From Galdieria sulphuraria (lineage: Eukaryota; Rhodophyta; Bangiophyceae; Galdieriales; Galdieriaceae): a stretch of 64,000 bases of DNA. The DNA lies in assembly GCF_000341285.1 (NCBI RefSeq), contig NW_005178425.1, positions 1 to 64,000 on the forward strand, given 5' to 3'. A program made the position numbers and the translations under genes. The notes beneath the pieces are model-generated. The model was given only the letters and a program-made list of their open reading frames with translations, made no database searches and was not told the origin of the DNA. Below are positions 21,674 to 33,000 of this stretch, one piece after another; the stretch's first letter is position 1; each line of letters begins with the position of its first letter.

Positions 21674-23214
21674 ATGTCTACCCTTGCGGAACAGTTTGTG
21701 GAAGATTTAGAAGATGATACTAGAAATTCGGAAAGTCTGGACAACGCTGAACACCCTAGTGGAGCAAATTCAAAGGCTCAAGGAAAGCAGACAAGTTCCG
21801 ACTTTAAGGAAGTTTTAGAGCTAGTTTCTGAAGCTCAAGATTCTTCGGAACAAGTTGGACCAAGAGAGTACGAACTTGTTAATCTTTGTATGAACTACCT
21901 TTCTTTTGTCAAGGAAGAAATTGCTTCTATAGGGAAAAAACTAAAGAAAGCCTACGGAAAGCGCTTTCCTGAATTGGAAACTTTGGTTTCTGACCCCGTT
22001 GACTATGCACGAACTGTCTTCATTCTTAGGAACGACGTCGATCTTTGTCGAAAAGACTTGAGTGGAGTTCTCCCTCAAGCAACGGTAATAACTGTAGCAG
22101 TTACTTTTGCCTCTACAATGGGAGAGGTACTGTCAGAAGACGAACTAGACGAAGTGCTTGAACTTTGCAAAGAGATATTTTATTTAGACGAAGTGCAGAA
22201 GAAGCTTGTAAATTTTGTTGAAAGTCGAATGAGTCTGTTGGCGCCAAATGTGACAGTTCTGGTTGGTAGTTCCATAGCAGCACAGCTTATCGGTTTAGCT
22301 GGAGGCATAGAAAACTTGGCGAAGATTCCTTCCTGCAATATACAGACTCTTGGATCCAACAAATCTCTTGGTTTAGGCCTGTCCACAAGGTTCACGAGTC
22401 CTCATGAAGTGGGTATTCAGAATATTATGATGGTTTTATTTGACATGCACTTTGGTAGGGCTATATTTTTCGTTATTCAGAAGTCCAGTCTTTACCTTAC
22501 GGCTTGAGAAAGAAAGGAAACCGTCTTATATCTGCCAAAGTTTCTTTAGCTGCTCGTGTTGACGCAGCAAAACAAAGTAGGGACGGAAGGATAGGAAGAC
22601 AACTCAAGGAGGAAGTCCGTCAGAAATTTGAAAAGTGGCAAGAACCTCCGCCTGCAAAGACTGCAAAACCTCTACCTGTACGTTTCTGTTTCTCTTATTG
22701 TTCAATTATTATAACTATAACTGTAGGTACCTGATGAAAAACCTAAGAAGCGACGCGGTGGTCGTCGATTGCGAAAACAAAAGCAACTTTATGCTGTAAC
22801 TGAACTTCGAAAGCAACAGAATCGTTTGGCGTTTGGGAAGCCAGAAGAAAGTTATGGGAATGACATCGAAACTGTTTGTGTCTTTCTTCTCACTTAAACA
22901 CTTTCTTATTTGTTTTCTAGGGTTTTGGTATGATAGGGTCAGGATCTCTCCACTTGCAAAGTACAAAAACAGACTCTGTTTCAAAGGCAGCCAAAAGGAA
23001 GTTGGAAAAACTGCGTTCCAAAGAACCTTCTTTGGGGAAGAAACTTATGTCCGGCTTTCAAACTAGTCTTTCTTTTGCTTCAGGCGAAGGAATGCAGTTG
23101 GGAACTTTAACACCTGCTCCTGGAGGCGTGGGTGTTGGTTCGCTAAGTAATCAGAGCGGAATCCAAAGCACTTATTTTTCGGCAGCTACGCCTTTTTTTG
23201 GTTTGAAGAAATAA
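21674..23214 (+). CDS. PRP31: U4/U6 small nuclear ribonucleoprotein PRP31
   Basis: Four exons: 21674-22408, 22459-22677, 22727-22873 and 22921-23214, joined over introns of 50, 49 and 47 nt, give 464 residues. The protein starts [14 protein letters not shown] like the animal protein. It has the NOSIC domain, then the Nop domain signature ([35 protein letters not shown]). The [13 protein letters not shown] segment, the AARVDA and [12 protein letters not shown] motifs, a basic [11 protein letters not shown] tract and the Prp31 C-terminal region follow. Prp31 binds the 15.5K protein and U4 or U4atac snRNA and tethers U4/U6 to U5 in the tri-snRNP, in the nucleus. The exon joins restore every conserved block in phase, so the model is firm. 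Confidence 0.93.
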
Positions 23215-23252
23215 TCACATTTTTCCCGATAAGTAAATTTGATTGAGACTTG

Positions 23253-24036
23253 ATGGACGGTGTTGAAGTTGACTTGGGGAGTTTGTCTTGTGCAGACGTG
23301 AGACCCATATTTCAAGAAGAAACAAAACAAGAACTAGAAGAACGTATTCGACGTTCTGTAGAGTTTCTTGTTCATGGCCTTTTCACTTTACCTGAACAAA
23401 GCTCGGAGCGGAAGAGTCAAAGGGAGTTACCCGAACCATTTTCAGTAATTCCACGTGCCAAGCCGATCCCTAAAGAAAAGCCTCTGACAAAGTGGGAACA
23501 GTTTGCAAAGATTCGAGGAATACGAAAGAGGAAGAGAGATAAATTTGCCTGGGATGAGGGTCGTGCAGAATTTCGTCCGATTCACGGTTACCGCAGCATC
23601 AATGATGGAAGTAATCAGGTGATATTGCCTCATGACCCTTCGTTGGAACCTGGAGAGTCTCCATTTGATCTATTAAAGGAAGGTAAAAGGAAAAGAATCG
23701 CATCTAATCGTAAGAATCAGGAACGCAACAAGAGAAGTTTGTCCAAAAATCAACTGCCTACACACGCGTTAAGAGCAGATAAACGTAGTTCCAAGAGTTT
23801 AGAAAGGTCGGCCAAAATTGTATCCATTTCCAACCGGTCACTCGGGAAACATGAGGAGGGAAAGAAATCAAAGCAGAAACTTTCCTCTACAAAAAGATCC
23901 CTGAAAAAAGTAAGTATACTTGCATCTAGTTGATTGTGGTTTTTATCAATTGATAATTGATCAGAGTATCATTCCAAATGGTGTTGAACGAGAAAGAACT
24001 TTCCAAGCAGTGAATGATGTTCTTAAAAACTTTTAA
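23253..24036 (+). CDS. RRS1: Ribosome biogenesis regulator RRS1
   Basis: Two exons, 23253-23909 and 23965-24036, with a 55-nt intron (GTAAGTATAC...TTGATCAG), give 242 residues. The start is the first ATG after an in-frame TTG. The hallmark block IPRAKPIPKEKPLTKWEQFA, followed by KIRGIRKRKRDK and FAWDE, identifies the RRS1 family (PF04939). The C-terminal half is Lys/Arg/Ser-rich and nucleolar-like. Rrs1 works with Rpf2 to load the 5S RNP into pre-60S particles. It lies 38 bp after the PRP31 stop on the same strand, so 3' and 5' transcript ends must overlap or abut. Confidence 0.92.
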
Positions 24037-24240
24037 GTATTTTGCATTGTTAATGGCATTAGATGTTGTAAAATGCAAAAGTTTTTGTTTTCATTGGTTT
24101 TGGACAAGTCAAGAATAGGAATGACTCTATTTTCTTGGTTTTGTTTCTTTGTTTCTATTCGATGTTAGAGCCATATCTGTCTGCATAAAAGAAACTTACA
24201 AAAAATCGCTTCTTTGTCTTTTATAACTTGTAGATATTCA

Positions 24241-25155
24241 TTAATTTTTGCAGCAGAGACTTGAATATGTAAACTTCACATCAGAGGAGGCCAATTCTAA
24301 GAGTTTCATGGTCAAAGAACTCGTGGAAATCGCTCTCTATTCCAATTCTTTAAGTTTATCAGAAATACAGTCACAAGACCTTACCGAACAGTCAAGTATT
24401 AAATACGTCTCGAATCCCTCTAGCACTCCATCAAGACAAGTATAAGCTACACAAAAGTCCAAAGCTAGTCCTATGGAAAGAAACGTTGGCGTTACATAAA
24501 GTAGAGCAAAGAACTTACCACAAACGTATAACTGCGATACATCTTTTTCAACAAGTCTTTCTTTTAGTTGAGTCTGTTTCTGCTTTCCATTGTCCCAGAA
24601 CGCAGAATAAGAATCTATGTTTGGATCAGTTCCCTTCTGAATTAGTATATCACTGACAATCAATGCGTTTAAAGCCGATTCTCAAACAAGTCCAATATTA
24701 CCTATCTCGATGAGTTAAAAGTGGATGAAATTCTGCTCCTACTGAGTTCTGAACGCAATGCACAGGCCACAGAATCTGTTTCACACCACTTTCCTAACAC
24801 AGCACAATTAACGAGGCTATAACTCACTTCAAATATGTCAATACTTCTATCGCGTCAAACACTTCGTGACCAGGATGATTCTTAGCAAAAGAAACATGAT
24901 TCTCCGGGTGCCAATCCTTCGAGAATTCCAACCATCTCAGTATCACTCACATCCAAACAGCTTACCTGAGTCTCAACTACAACATCGAAAAATCCTGTAT
25001 TGCGAAGTTCATTGATAGGCTTCAAAATTTCCTCAGCACCCGGAACTTCCTAGTTGGCAACTTAGATGTTGAACAGGACTAGGACTGCAACCAACCAGAC
25101 TGCCCCCTTTGCAAAAGTCTCTTTGAACATCCACAATTACTAAAGCACGAGTCAT
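24241..25155 (-). CDS. PNC1: Nicotinamidase (isochorismatase-like hydrolase)
   Basis: Not visible as one frame. Seven exons on the minus strand (25155-25096, 25049-24966, 24916-24845, 24793-24702, 24652-24519, 24470-24385, 24336-24241) join over six introns of 46-51 nt into 207 residues, the usual length. The protein has the catalytic Asp9 (IVDVQRDF), metal ligands Asp49 and His51 (DWHPENH, with His55) and His84 (WPVHC). Lys109 lies in QKGTDPNIDSYSAFWDNG and the nucleophile Cys154 in YVCGLALDFCV. All active-site residues of the family are present. It deamidates nicotinamide to nicotinate for the NAD salvage pathway. Its start codon is only 22 bp from that of the divergent MED8 gene. Confidence 0.93.
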
Positions 25156-25177
25156 TCTTTTCCACATTTTATGTGCG

Positions 25178-25788
25178 ATGGACATGCAATCCTTCTCAAG
25201 GCTGCGAGTTCGAGTAGAAGACTTGTCAAATAAGGTTATTCAGCTGTTGAATGACTATAAGTTGTCAGAAACCATGTCACAGGATTGGAACGAAAGTTTT
25301 CGGTAGGTTCGCTAAAATAAATCTTTGTATTTGAAGTAGTCAAGTTTTTGAGCAGAGAGCAGTTGTATGAAAAGTACGTTTCTATTGTCACTTTAGAACA
25401 CTTACTTAGAAGAGATTTGGAAACTCTTTTCCTTTCTTCCTCGGAGTGGATCTTAAAGCCAAAAGTACCAGGAGAAGAGACTCTTCAAGCCTTGCCGGAT
25501 CTACTCCGAACCAAACCTGACCAAGAATATCTCAAATACTTGAACGATAGTTATTCCTTGTATTTGAAGGAGTCTGAAGTTGATGAGAAAGATTCTCACG
25601 CATTGAATTTGCGAATATTATCCATTCGGAGGGTGTGCAATACTCTGCTTGAGAAAGTTGAAAGGTTTCTAGAACAAGATAGCAGTTCTGGAAATCCTTT
25701 CATCAAGTCAGCGGAAGAACAATCAGACAAAAGTGTAGAAAACTCTCTTTCTTGGCTGATGTATGAAAAAGGAATCGGTCTGAGTTGA
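25178..25788 (+). CDS. MED8: Mediator complex subunit 8
   Basis: Two exons, 25178-25302 and 25356-25788, with a 53-nt intron, give 185 residues. The first exon supplies the N-terminal helix (VEDLSNKVIQLLNDYKL). The second carries LPDLLRTKPDQE, matching the conserved MED8 core PDHLRTKPDPE, then a helical segment ending CNTLLEKVERFLEQ like the animal CSNLLEKI. MED8 is a head-module subunit that docks MED18/MED20 and contacts TBP. A second ATG at codon 3 is equally possible. Identification rests on these aligned motifs read by eye; the family is divergent. Confidence 0.82.
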
Positions 25789-25839
25789 AAGGAGCTACGT
25801 GACACAACATTGTTGTATTCTTTGACGTCTCTAAGAACT

Positions 25840-26613
25840 TTATGGAGTCTGTTTATCCAGAAACTCAAAGATGCTTTTGTCTCCAAGGTCATTCACAACC
25901 GGTGAGCTAAACTTCCTTACTACAAAATAAATATACGATAAGCTAGTGAAAAATGATAATATATTTGCTGTTTCGGCAGATAATAAAGAAAGAAAGTGTC
26001 CAATTGAAAGAGCAGGGACCATGAAAGTCAACAATATGGCTTCATATTGACGGTAACAGAAAGCTTCCTTAAACAAGAGTCCACTGAATGCAATAAGAGT
26101 CCAACCTGAAAATAACAAAGAGGAAGGGTGTTTCACAGTTTCCAAGACAAGGCCATTTGACTCTGAAGAAAACTGAACGAATAACATTCCCACAACTCCC
26201 ACAAACCAAAGAATCTGTAGGGTTTGCTTAAGTACTTTTGCATAGATGTGAACGTACCATAACGCTACGTAAAGTGACAAAGTACTCAGCCAAATGGAAA
26301 GATCCAGAAAACGGTGTGGAATATCGGGAAAAAAGTTAGCAAGAACTAAACTGATGCCAAGGCAAAGAGAAGAGACTCCTAAAGAACCTCTATAACACCA
26401 AACTTCAAACACATCTCTTTCTGTAAGGTACCACTTTCCAAAACGACCTGGAAAAGGTCCTTCAACTGGTTTATCACTGAACAAGCAGTTGACTGTTCTC
26501 AGAAAACAAGGAAACTTTGAAATGTTTCTATTTCTTTTCTCGCATATCCAGCAAGTTCGACCCCTACTTGAAAGCTGAGGAGTTTTTGACCCAAAGACAA
26601 TGCTTAGGAACAT
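25840..26613 (-). CDS. DUF2301-like integral membrane protein, probably plastid
   Basis: Single-exon frame of 257 residues from the first ATG. The first 50 residues are basic and Ser-rich with no acidic run, like an organelle transit peptide. The block GPFPGRFGKWYLTERDVFEV and VWCYRGSLG then resembles the cyanobacterial and plant DUF2301 family. Six or seven hydrophobic helices follow (ISLVLANFF, LWFVGVVGMLFVQF, LLFSGWTLIAFSGLLF, ILLTFMVPALSIGHFL, FFTSLSYIYFVV). Function in the family is unknown. The gene ends 51 bp from the convergent MED8 stop. Family assignment is from memory of the motif and needs a profile search. Confidence 0.6.
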   Translation of the reverse strand: MFLSIVFGSKTPQLSSRGRTCWICEKRNRNISKFPCFLRTVNCLFSDKPVEGPFPGRFGKWYLTERDVFEVWCYRGSLGVSSLCLGISLVLANFFPDIPHRFLDLSIWLSTLSLYVALWYVHIYAKVLKQTLQILWFVGVVGMLFVQFSSESNGLVLETVKHPSSLLFSGWTLIAFSGLLFKEAFCYRQYEAILLTFMVPALSIGHFLSLLSAETANILSFFTSLSYIYFVVRKFSSPVVNDLGDKSIFEFLDKQTP

Positions 26614-26978
26614 GACAGAATTCTCCACACAGATTCTTGGAGATTTTTGTTGCAGATGGCCATAACAAATGAAGTTTACATAATTACTTCATTGGTTCTA
26701 TAAACCTCAAGCTGTTTTATATAGTAGGTGTACCTTCAATTTCCTATATTCATCATGTGCAAAAGTCCCATTTATATTTACTTGGAAAATGATAGTTTCA
26801 AATAGCATCAATAATTTATAATAGAGACCACGTTTGAAAGAGGTAATAATAATAGATATCCTTTTTAATTCTCAATTTTGAAAAAGACATATAAAGTATC
26901 ATCAAACAGTTCCTTTCAAGTCTGAAGTTCAAAGTAATACATCTTCCAATCAAGTTGGTATAATAAATCTTTGGTCAT
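26614..26978. other. Divergent promoter region
   Basis: A very AT-rich stretch of about 365 bp between divergent genes. I see no further gene. It presumably carries the promoters of both neighbours. Confidence 0.6.
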
Positions 26979-28133
26979 ATGGATTCGGTAGTGAAATTGT
27001 CCACTAAACAACTAGACCTCTTTGTGGAGTCAGGAAAGCCTGCTTCCACAAGTTTGACAGTAGAAAATATTTCAAAAAGTTATGTATGCTTCAAAGTAAA
27101 AACTACACAGCCACAGCGCTACTCGGTACGCCCTAGTGTCGGAATTATCAAACCAGGTGAAAGGAAAGATGTTCTAATAACGCTCGAACCTTTGAAGGAT
27201 ATACCAGAAGACCTCAAGGCTAGTAAGGACAGATTTTTACTACAAGTGATAAAGATATCTTCAGAAGCAGCGAAAACAGATGTTCACGAGCTATGGAAAA
27301 AGGTGAAGGAGGAATCAGTCTTGCAGCAGAAATTTCGAGTCCAATTTGTATTAGGAGGACACAGTATGGATCTCGGCTCCAGCTCAAATGCTTACTCATC
27401 ACAAGCGTCTCTTCAGCCCACAGAAAGATACACTGAAGGAGTTTCAAAGGGATCGGAGGCATATACAAGTATTTACTCGGACAGGTTTGCTTCCGACCCT
27501 CTCGTTGGAAACGGAGCAGTAAAACAAGACAAGACCAAAGAAGATAGCAAACTTCCCATTGACTTAAACGACTCGTCGCGCTTCACGTTGGAAAGAATAA
27601 ATCTATCAACTGCTTCATCTCCAAGGTATGTTTTGAGTATCTCTAATGAGAACCTTTATAACTCTCGAAAGATTATTAGAAAAGAATCATTCTCTTATCT
27701 CACTGGAAGAACGATATCAATTGGCTCTAGAAAGAATTCATGTATTGAATACAGAGCTTGCACTCCGGGATTTAGAACTTGAAAAACTAAGAGATAGTAA
27801 ATATGGAAGGGAAGAATACAGAAACTCAGCATCTTCATCATCATACGAAGAGAATGATTCAGGTTTGTATTCCAAAATGTTTGGACTTTATCATTTTCAC
27901 TTTTATCTATCAGAAGTCCTCACTGCAAGAGATGGACATTTTCAAGAAACTGGGGAGCCGCATAACCGTGTGAAGAGTTCACGAAAGAACACAAATAATG
28001 GTCTTGTTGGAAACATAGGTTTCTCTGTGATTCAAGTTTTTTTAATTGTACTCATCAGCTTCTTTTTTGGAAAGGTTGGTAATGCTTTGGTGAAATGTAC
28101 ATTTTATTGAAAACTTTTTAGTACTTATCGTAA
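26979..28133 (+). CDS. VAP-type MSP-domain tail-anchored protein
   Basis: Four exons (26979-27625, 27672-27862, 27914-28074, 28122-28133) separated by introns of 46, 51 and 47 nt give 336 residues. Residues 1-125 are an MSP domain with the strand pattern LDLFVESGKPASTSLTVEN, VRPSVGIIKPGE and DRFLLQVIKIS. A Ser-rich linker, a short coiled coil (EERYQLALERIHVLNTEL) and a C-terminal membrane segment (VIQVFLIVLISFFFGKYLS) follow. That order is the VAP (Scs2) plan: an ER tail-anchored receptor for FFAT-motif proteins at membrane contact sites. The last exon codes only the final three residues. The middle intron is 51 nt without a stop, so unspliced RNA would keep the frame. Confidence 0.88.
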
Positions 28134-28555
28134 GAAGTAGTTTCGCCATTTTCGTGTTACTCAGATACAACAAATGTGACTGTTAACTGTTTTACGAAGA
28201 ATTCAAACTGAAAGTTCTTTTGTGATTGTTTTTGAGACATACTCTCACGTAAGTAACTTTAGCACTGACATTGAATAAATATTTTATTCAGTAAAGTTTA
28301 AAACGTTTCTTATGCAGTTGTGTAAAAAGGGCAAAGGTTGATGAAATGGTAAGACTTTTAAGCATCCTCCAATCTTTTTCTTAGCCATTGTCTCTAAGAA
28401 GACTCATTCTGTGTCTAAAGAAACAAAGGAATTGTTTGTGGATATTTTGAAGACTTGTAAAATATTAGTGTAAGGCAATATCTTATAAAGAAAGAAAAGA
28501 CCATAACCTCCAAACTTACTATTGGCCAAATTGGGCGAACTTGATACAGCTCAAT
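28134..28555. other. Intergenic region with splice-like signals
   Basis: About 420 bp. Two TTTCTT...AG acceptor-like and two GTAAG donor-like sites (near 28318-28385) delimit a would-be exon. No frame through them has a recognisable protein or a good ATG. It may be the 3' untranslated end of the VAP gene or a noncoding transcript. Nothing else was seen. Confidence 0.4.
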
Positions 28556-29923
28556 ATGGAAGGAGGCTCTTTCAAGTCAAAACTGGAACCAAACGAAGAA
28601 CCCATGGAGCTCGAGATAACACGGGAAGCTGAAAATGAGATTCAAGAGAAAATCTCTCAATCTGATAATAAGCCACTTTCGGACGTTCTCGGAGAATTAC
28701 TGGGTTTGGAAAGGAATTATCGTCTCGCAGGGTTGACCGCCGAGACAACTAAAGTTTGTTTAGAAATTATCAGACTATGCCGTAAAAGAGGTGACTGGAA
28801 ACTTATTTTGGAACATGTTCAACTTTTATCGAAGAGAAGAGCCCAAGTCAAGCAAGCGATTGCCACTGTTGTGAGAGAGTGTATGACTTACCTCAATGAC
28901 CCTAACCTGGATGAATCCACAAGATTAGAAGCACTGAGAGTTTTGAGAGAAGTTACAGAAGGAAAGATCTTCCTTGAATTAGAACGAGCAAGACTCACCA
29001 AAACTCTTGCAGAAATAGAGGAATCGAAGGGGAACGTTGCAGTTGCTGCTGATTTAATGGAAGAACTTCAAGTGGAAACTTTTGGTTCTATGGACAAAAG
29101 AGAAAAGATCGTCTTCATCCTTGAACAAATAAGACTATCGTTGGATAAGGGAGATTATATTCGAGCTTCTGTTGTGTCTCGTAAAATTACTCCTCGAAGC
29201 TTTGAGGGTGACGACTTTGAAGACTTACGTCTCTCTTACAATAGACTTATGGTGCGGTTACATGTTTACAACAAAGACTTTTTAGAAGCTTGCAAGTGTT
29301 ATATAGCTCGATATCAAACTTTGCTGGCCCAACAAGATGCTTCTTGGAAGCAAGAACTCCGAAATGCTGTTATTTGTATTCTACTGTCTTCGTTCAATAA
29401 CGAACAGAATGACTTGCTTTTTAGGATATCAGAATATAAGCAACTTGGAGACCTTGGAGAATTTTCAAAGCTTTTAGAATTTTATACGAAGAAAGAACTT
29501 ATTCAATGGTCCGAAATGATAACACGGTTTGGACGAGAATTGAAAGGCATTTCGTTGTTGGAATTTTTGGATGAAAAGGAAGCCATGAACCTTTTACATG
29601 TGAGAACTATTGAACATAATCTTCGAGTTATCACAGTTTACTATACTTGTATTTCTGTTGAAAAACTTGCGAAATTATTAGATTTGAACCCAGAGGAAAC
29701 GGAAAAATATCTTAGTGATCAAGTATCCAGTCAAGTGTTCTGGGCCAAAATCGATCGGCCTTCAGGTATAGTTCGGTTTACGAAGCCCCAATCGAGTGAA
29801 GCAGTTCTTAATGATTGGTCTCATCGTATCACGAACTTGTTAAACAAAGTGGAATATACTTGTCACTTGATACATAGAGAACGAATGGTTCATAAGAGTA
29901 TACTTTCATCTTCGGAATCTTAG
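28556..29923 (+). CDS. RPN5: 26S proteasome lid subunit RPN5 (PSMD12)
   Basis: Intronless frame of 455 residues from the ATG, nearly the same length as the human protein. The N-terminal half is TPR-like helical hairpins (LLGLERNYRLAGLTAET, KRRAQVKQAIATVV, KIFLELERARLTKTLAEI). The last 130 residues form a PCI domain (IEHNLRVITVYYTCISVEKL, ...SGIVRFTKP). Rpn5 is a scaffold of the proteasome lid, close to the Rpn11 deubiquitinase. The frame is also open for a few codons upstream, but only from a TTG. It converges on the ABCA gene with 89 bp between stops. Confidence 0.94.
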   Translation: MEGGSFKSKLEPNEEPMELEITREAENEIQEKISQSDNKPLSDVLGELLGLERNYRLAGLTAETTKVCLEIIRLCRKRGDWKLILEHVQLLSKRRAQVKQAIATVVRECMTYLNDPNLDESTRLEALRVLREVTEGKIFLELERARLTKTLAEIEESKGNVAVAADLMEELQVETFGSMDKREKIVFILEQIRLSLDKGDYIRASVVSRKITPRSFEGDDFEDLRLSYNRLMVRLHVYNKDFLEACKCYIARYQTLLAQQDASWKQELRNAVICILLSSFNNEQNDLLFRISEYKQLGDLGEFSKLLEFYTKKELIQWSEMITRFGRELKGISLLEFLDEKEAMNLLHVRTIEHNLRVITVYYTCISVEKLAKLLDLNPEETEKYLSDQVSSQVFWAKIDRPSGIVRFTKPQSSEAVLNDWSHRITNLLNKVEYTCHLIHRERMVHKSILSSSES

Positions 29924-30012
29924 TGAAATTGAGCATGTATGGTAATCAAATAAAAGTGTTATTTTTGATGCCACAGTTTTTATCTACAAAATGTCTTCGC
30001 GGTTGATCAATA

Positions 30013-33000
30013 TTAAGCAATAGGACTTGAAACAGTACGCTGTCTCAAACCTCTAAAATGTTTGGGAGAATAAGATGGATTTTCTTGAATATCGTCAAAA
30101 AAGTCACCTTTGTCGTTGGAGACAACTCGCACAAAAACGTCTTCCAAAGTGCTACTTGAAACAGCCCAATCTCTTATTGGAAAATCCTTTGTGAGTTTGG
30201 CTACTTCCTCAAAGACTCTAGACAGAAGCACAACAGATCGAGGTATATTATATATCAGATGACCATTTATGTTTCGGTTCAACTCCACTTTTTCCTTGAA
30301 AACTCCATTCAGTCGAAGCAACATGTCCTTGGCTATTGCTGCACTTTGGTCATGTCTTTTACTGTCAATGGTTACTTCAATTCGGTATCCCATTCCCAAA
30401 CGATTTTTTAAAGACTCTGGGTCACCAACACATAAAAGTGATCCGTGTGAAACCAAACCGATCTACACTACATTAAAGAGCTTTCAACGATAACTTGGAA
30501 GAAATACCTTATCACAAAGACGTTCAGCTTCATCCATTGCATGAGTAGTCAGCAAAATTGCTCGTCCTGGCTTTTGCTCTTCTATAAACTTCCATAATGC
30601 ATGTTTCGAAAGAGGATCCAAACCTATGATCATTTATCCATACGATATGGGAAGAATCCCGTTGAAGTTATCCCACCTGTGCTTGGTTCATCTAGAAATA
30701 CTATTTCCGGGTCCCCAGCAAAGGCAATGGCAACGCTCAACCTTCGTTTCATTCCGCCACTAAATTTTCCAACCAACTGACTCTTAGATGAGTGTAAGCC
30801 AACACTTTCCAACAAACTGTCAACACGCTTTTTAATATTAGACCCTCCACCTTTCAACTTTGCATAGAAATAAAGATGCTCTTCTGCAGTCAAGTCGTCC
30901 CAAAGAATGCTATGTTGTGGACAGACTCCAGTCAATAGATTGATTTGTTGCATATCCTTCCAAACAGAATAACCTCCTAGAAATGCTTGCCCGCTCGTTG
31001 GTGGAAAGAGTCCTACATTAAGTAGTCTATAAGATTTTCCTAAGGCTCGATAAGAATCCAAATACCTGACATAATGCTGACAGTTGTCGTCTTTCCAGCG
31101 CCATTTCTTCCGAGCATTCCAACACAGCTACCTATTGGTATTGAAAAGGAAAGATCTTTCAAAGCCACGTGAACTCGCTTCTTTGAAAACAACTTTCCAG
31201 TATCGTATTCCTTTCGCAAGTGGAACAAATAGACGCCAGGCTTTTCATTTAAAATTCCCCGATAGCAAGTGCGCTGCTCTTCAATAACATCTAAAGGAAA
31301 GGATACTCTACTTTTTGTAGTAGGTGTTCCTCCTCCCATTTCATCTATATCAAGTACTACATCGTCTTTGGAGACAAACTTTCGAGGAGAATCTAAACCT
31401 ATAGTCAACTTTAGTCGCTAGACTATCAACAAGAAGAAGCTTGGTTCTACCTGAAATTGTGTTATCATACGACGATATCGGCAAATCTGTACTTCCTTCC
31501 GGAGAATGGGTTCCCGTTCTTGGCCAACAGAAAGTGGTCCAACTTTTAAGTCCTTGCAAGGTTAAACTTTGACTTGTACTTTTGAACCACGGAAAACCAA
31601 GGAAGAACAAGGGATGCTTCCGATATCCTTGCTGAGGAAATACCATATCTATATAGATACCTAATAATAGAAATAGGATCCACTCGACTACTAGAAACTC
31701 CATTACTATGCAACAAGGCATAGGTTTCCTACACATTCCAGTAGCGCCACTTAAGGATACCGCAAATCCTGCTATAGTTAGCAAATAGGGTTCGACAAAA
31801 AGTCATCACTTACCCGCTTCATTTGCTTTGCCTATGTAATACAACGCTCGAAGAAAAGCAAAGGATGGCAGAATGCTAGTCCAGTTCATAAGTGACTCAC
31901 TCGCATGGTATTTCACAAGTTTAGTGATATATAAGAAACCCATGAAGTTCACAACAATAACATATGTCCATCCCAACTATGAGTAACTAGTCAATAAATT
32001 ATATAAACTAACATTCGGGCCTATCCTTACCATCAAGGCTTGGCTAGGGTTTCTCATCAAACTTGAAAGAAACATTGAAAAAGCGATGCAGGTGTTGCCC
32101 CAAACAAAAAACAATCCTATGTAAGTTAAAGGGTAGTTTTCCGAGAAAAAAGTTATTCGGAAAGCTAATCCCAGTAAAATAATGATGGCAGAAAATAGTA
32201 TAAACATAAAAAGCATGAAAATGTAAGTCACCAGCCAATACACCTAAAAACCATCAGTACATAACAAGTTCCTCATTTTCATAATAGACGTACTCCTGTT
32301 TGTAGCCCCATCATTTTCATGAGAACTCTCAAACCAGACGTCCTTTCATAAACAAGGGTTCTCATGTAGGAAGGTATGAGAAAATGCAAAAGCAAAGCTA
32401 TGGCTATCATTCCATAAATATCCAAAAAATTTTTGATTGCTGGAACACCATTTTCCATAGGCATTAAAAGATTCGCGACATGATACGGAAGTCGGTTGGT
32501 CAGTCGATATCGTTCAGACTGCGTGAGATTAGAACCCAAAAGCAGATTTGATACATTTGGACTGCTATAGTTGAGATGGTTGAGAGATGACAATAAATCT
32601 GTAATTGATAAATTGGAAGGTAAAGCTGCTCGAATAGTACCTTCTTTCTGAGACAAAATTCCCGAAGAAGAACTCCTTCCAAATGTGTAGCGATAAAAAG
32701 CATCAGATAGTCTCATAACACTTGCAACAAGCTGACAGTTTCCTCGAGTACAACTGTTGTACTCATAGTAATCCATTGTTTCAGTTAGTACAGCATTGTA
32801 AAAAACATCAACAACAAAACCAATCGTAGACAGGACACCTTGACTGGTCCGCTTCCAAAAAGAACTCAAAGAGTTAGAATCTGTGAATCTCGAAGGGGAA
32901 CTGTTGTTTCCCAAATTGGTGTTGATATAACTAAATGCAAATGCTGCGTAATAATTGCTATCAAACCCTAGACTTCCGGGATTGTCTGACATCAATGTCT

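Noticed and set aside
24248-24445. Plus-strand frame of 65 codons
   Set aside because: It is antisense to the last two exons of the nicotinamidase gene, which has strong family support.
24337-24663. Single minus-strand frame taken as a whole gene
   Set aside because: It is two nicotinamidase exons plus their intron read through; removing the intron restores the GLALDFCV active-site block.
28318-28480. Exon-like segment flanked by acceptor and donor sites
   Set aside because: No frame gives a recognisable protein or has a suitable ATG; splice-like strings of this kind are frequent in AT-rich DNA.
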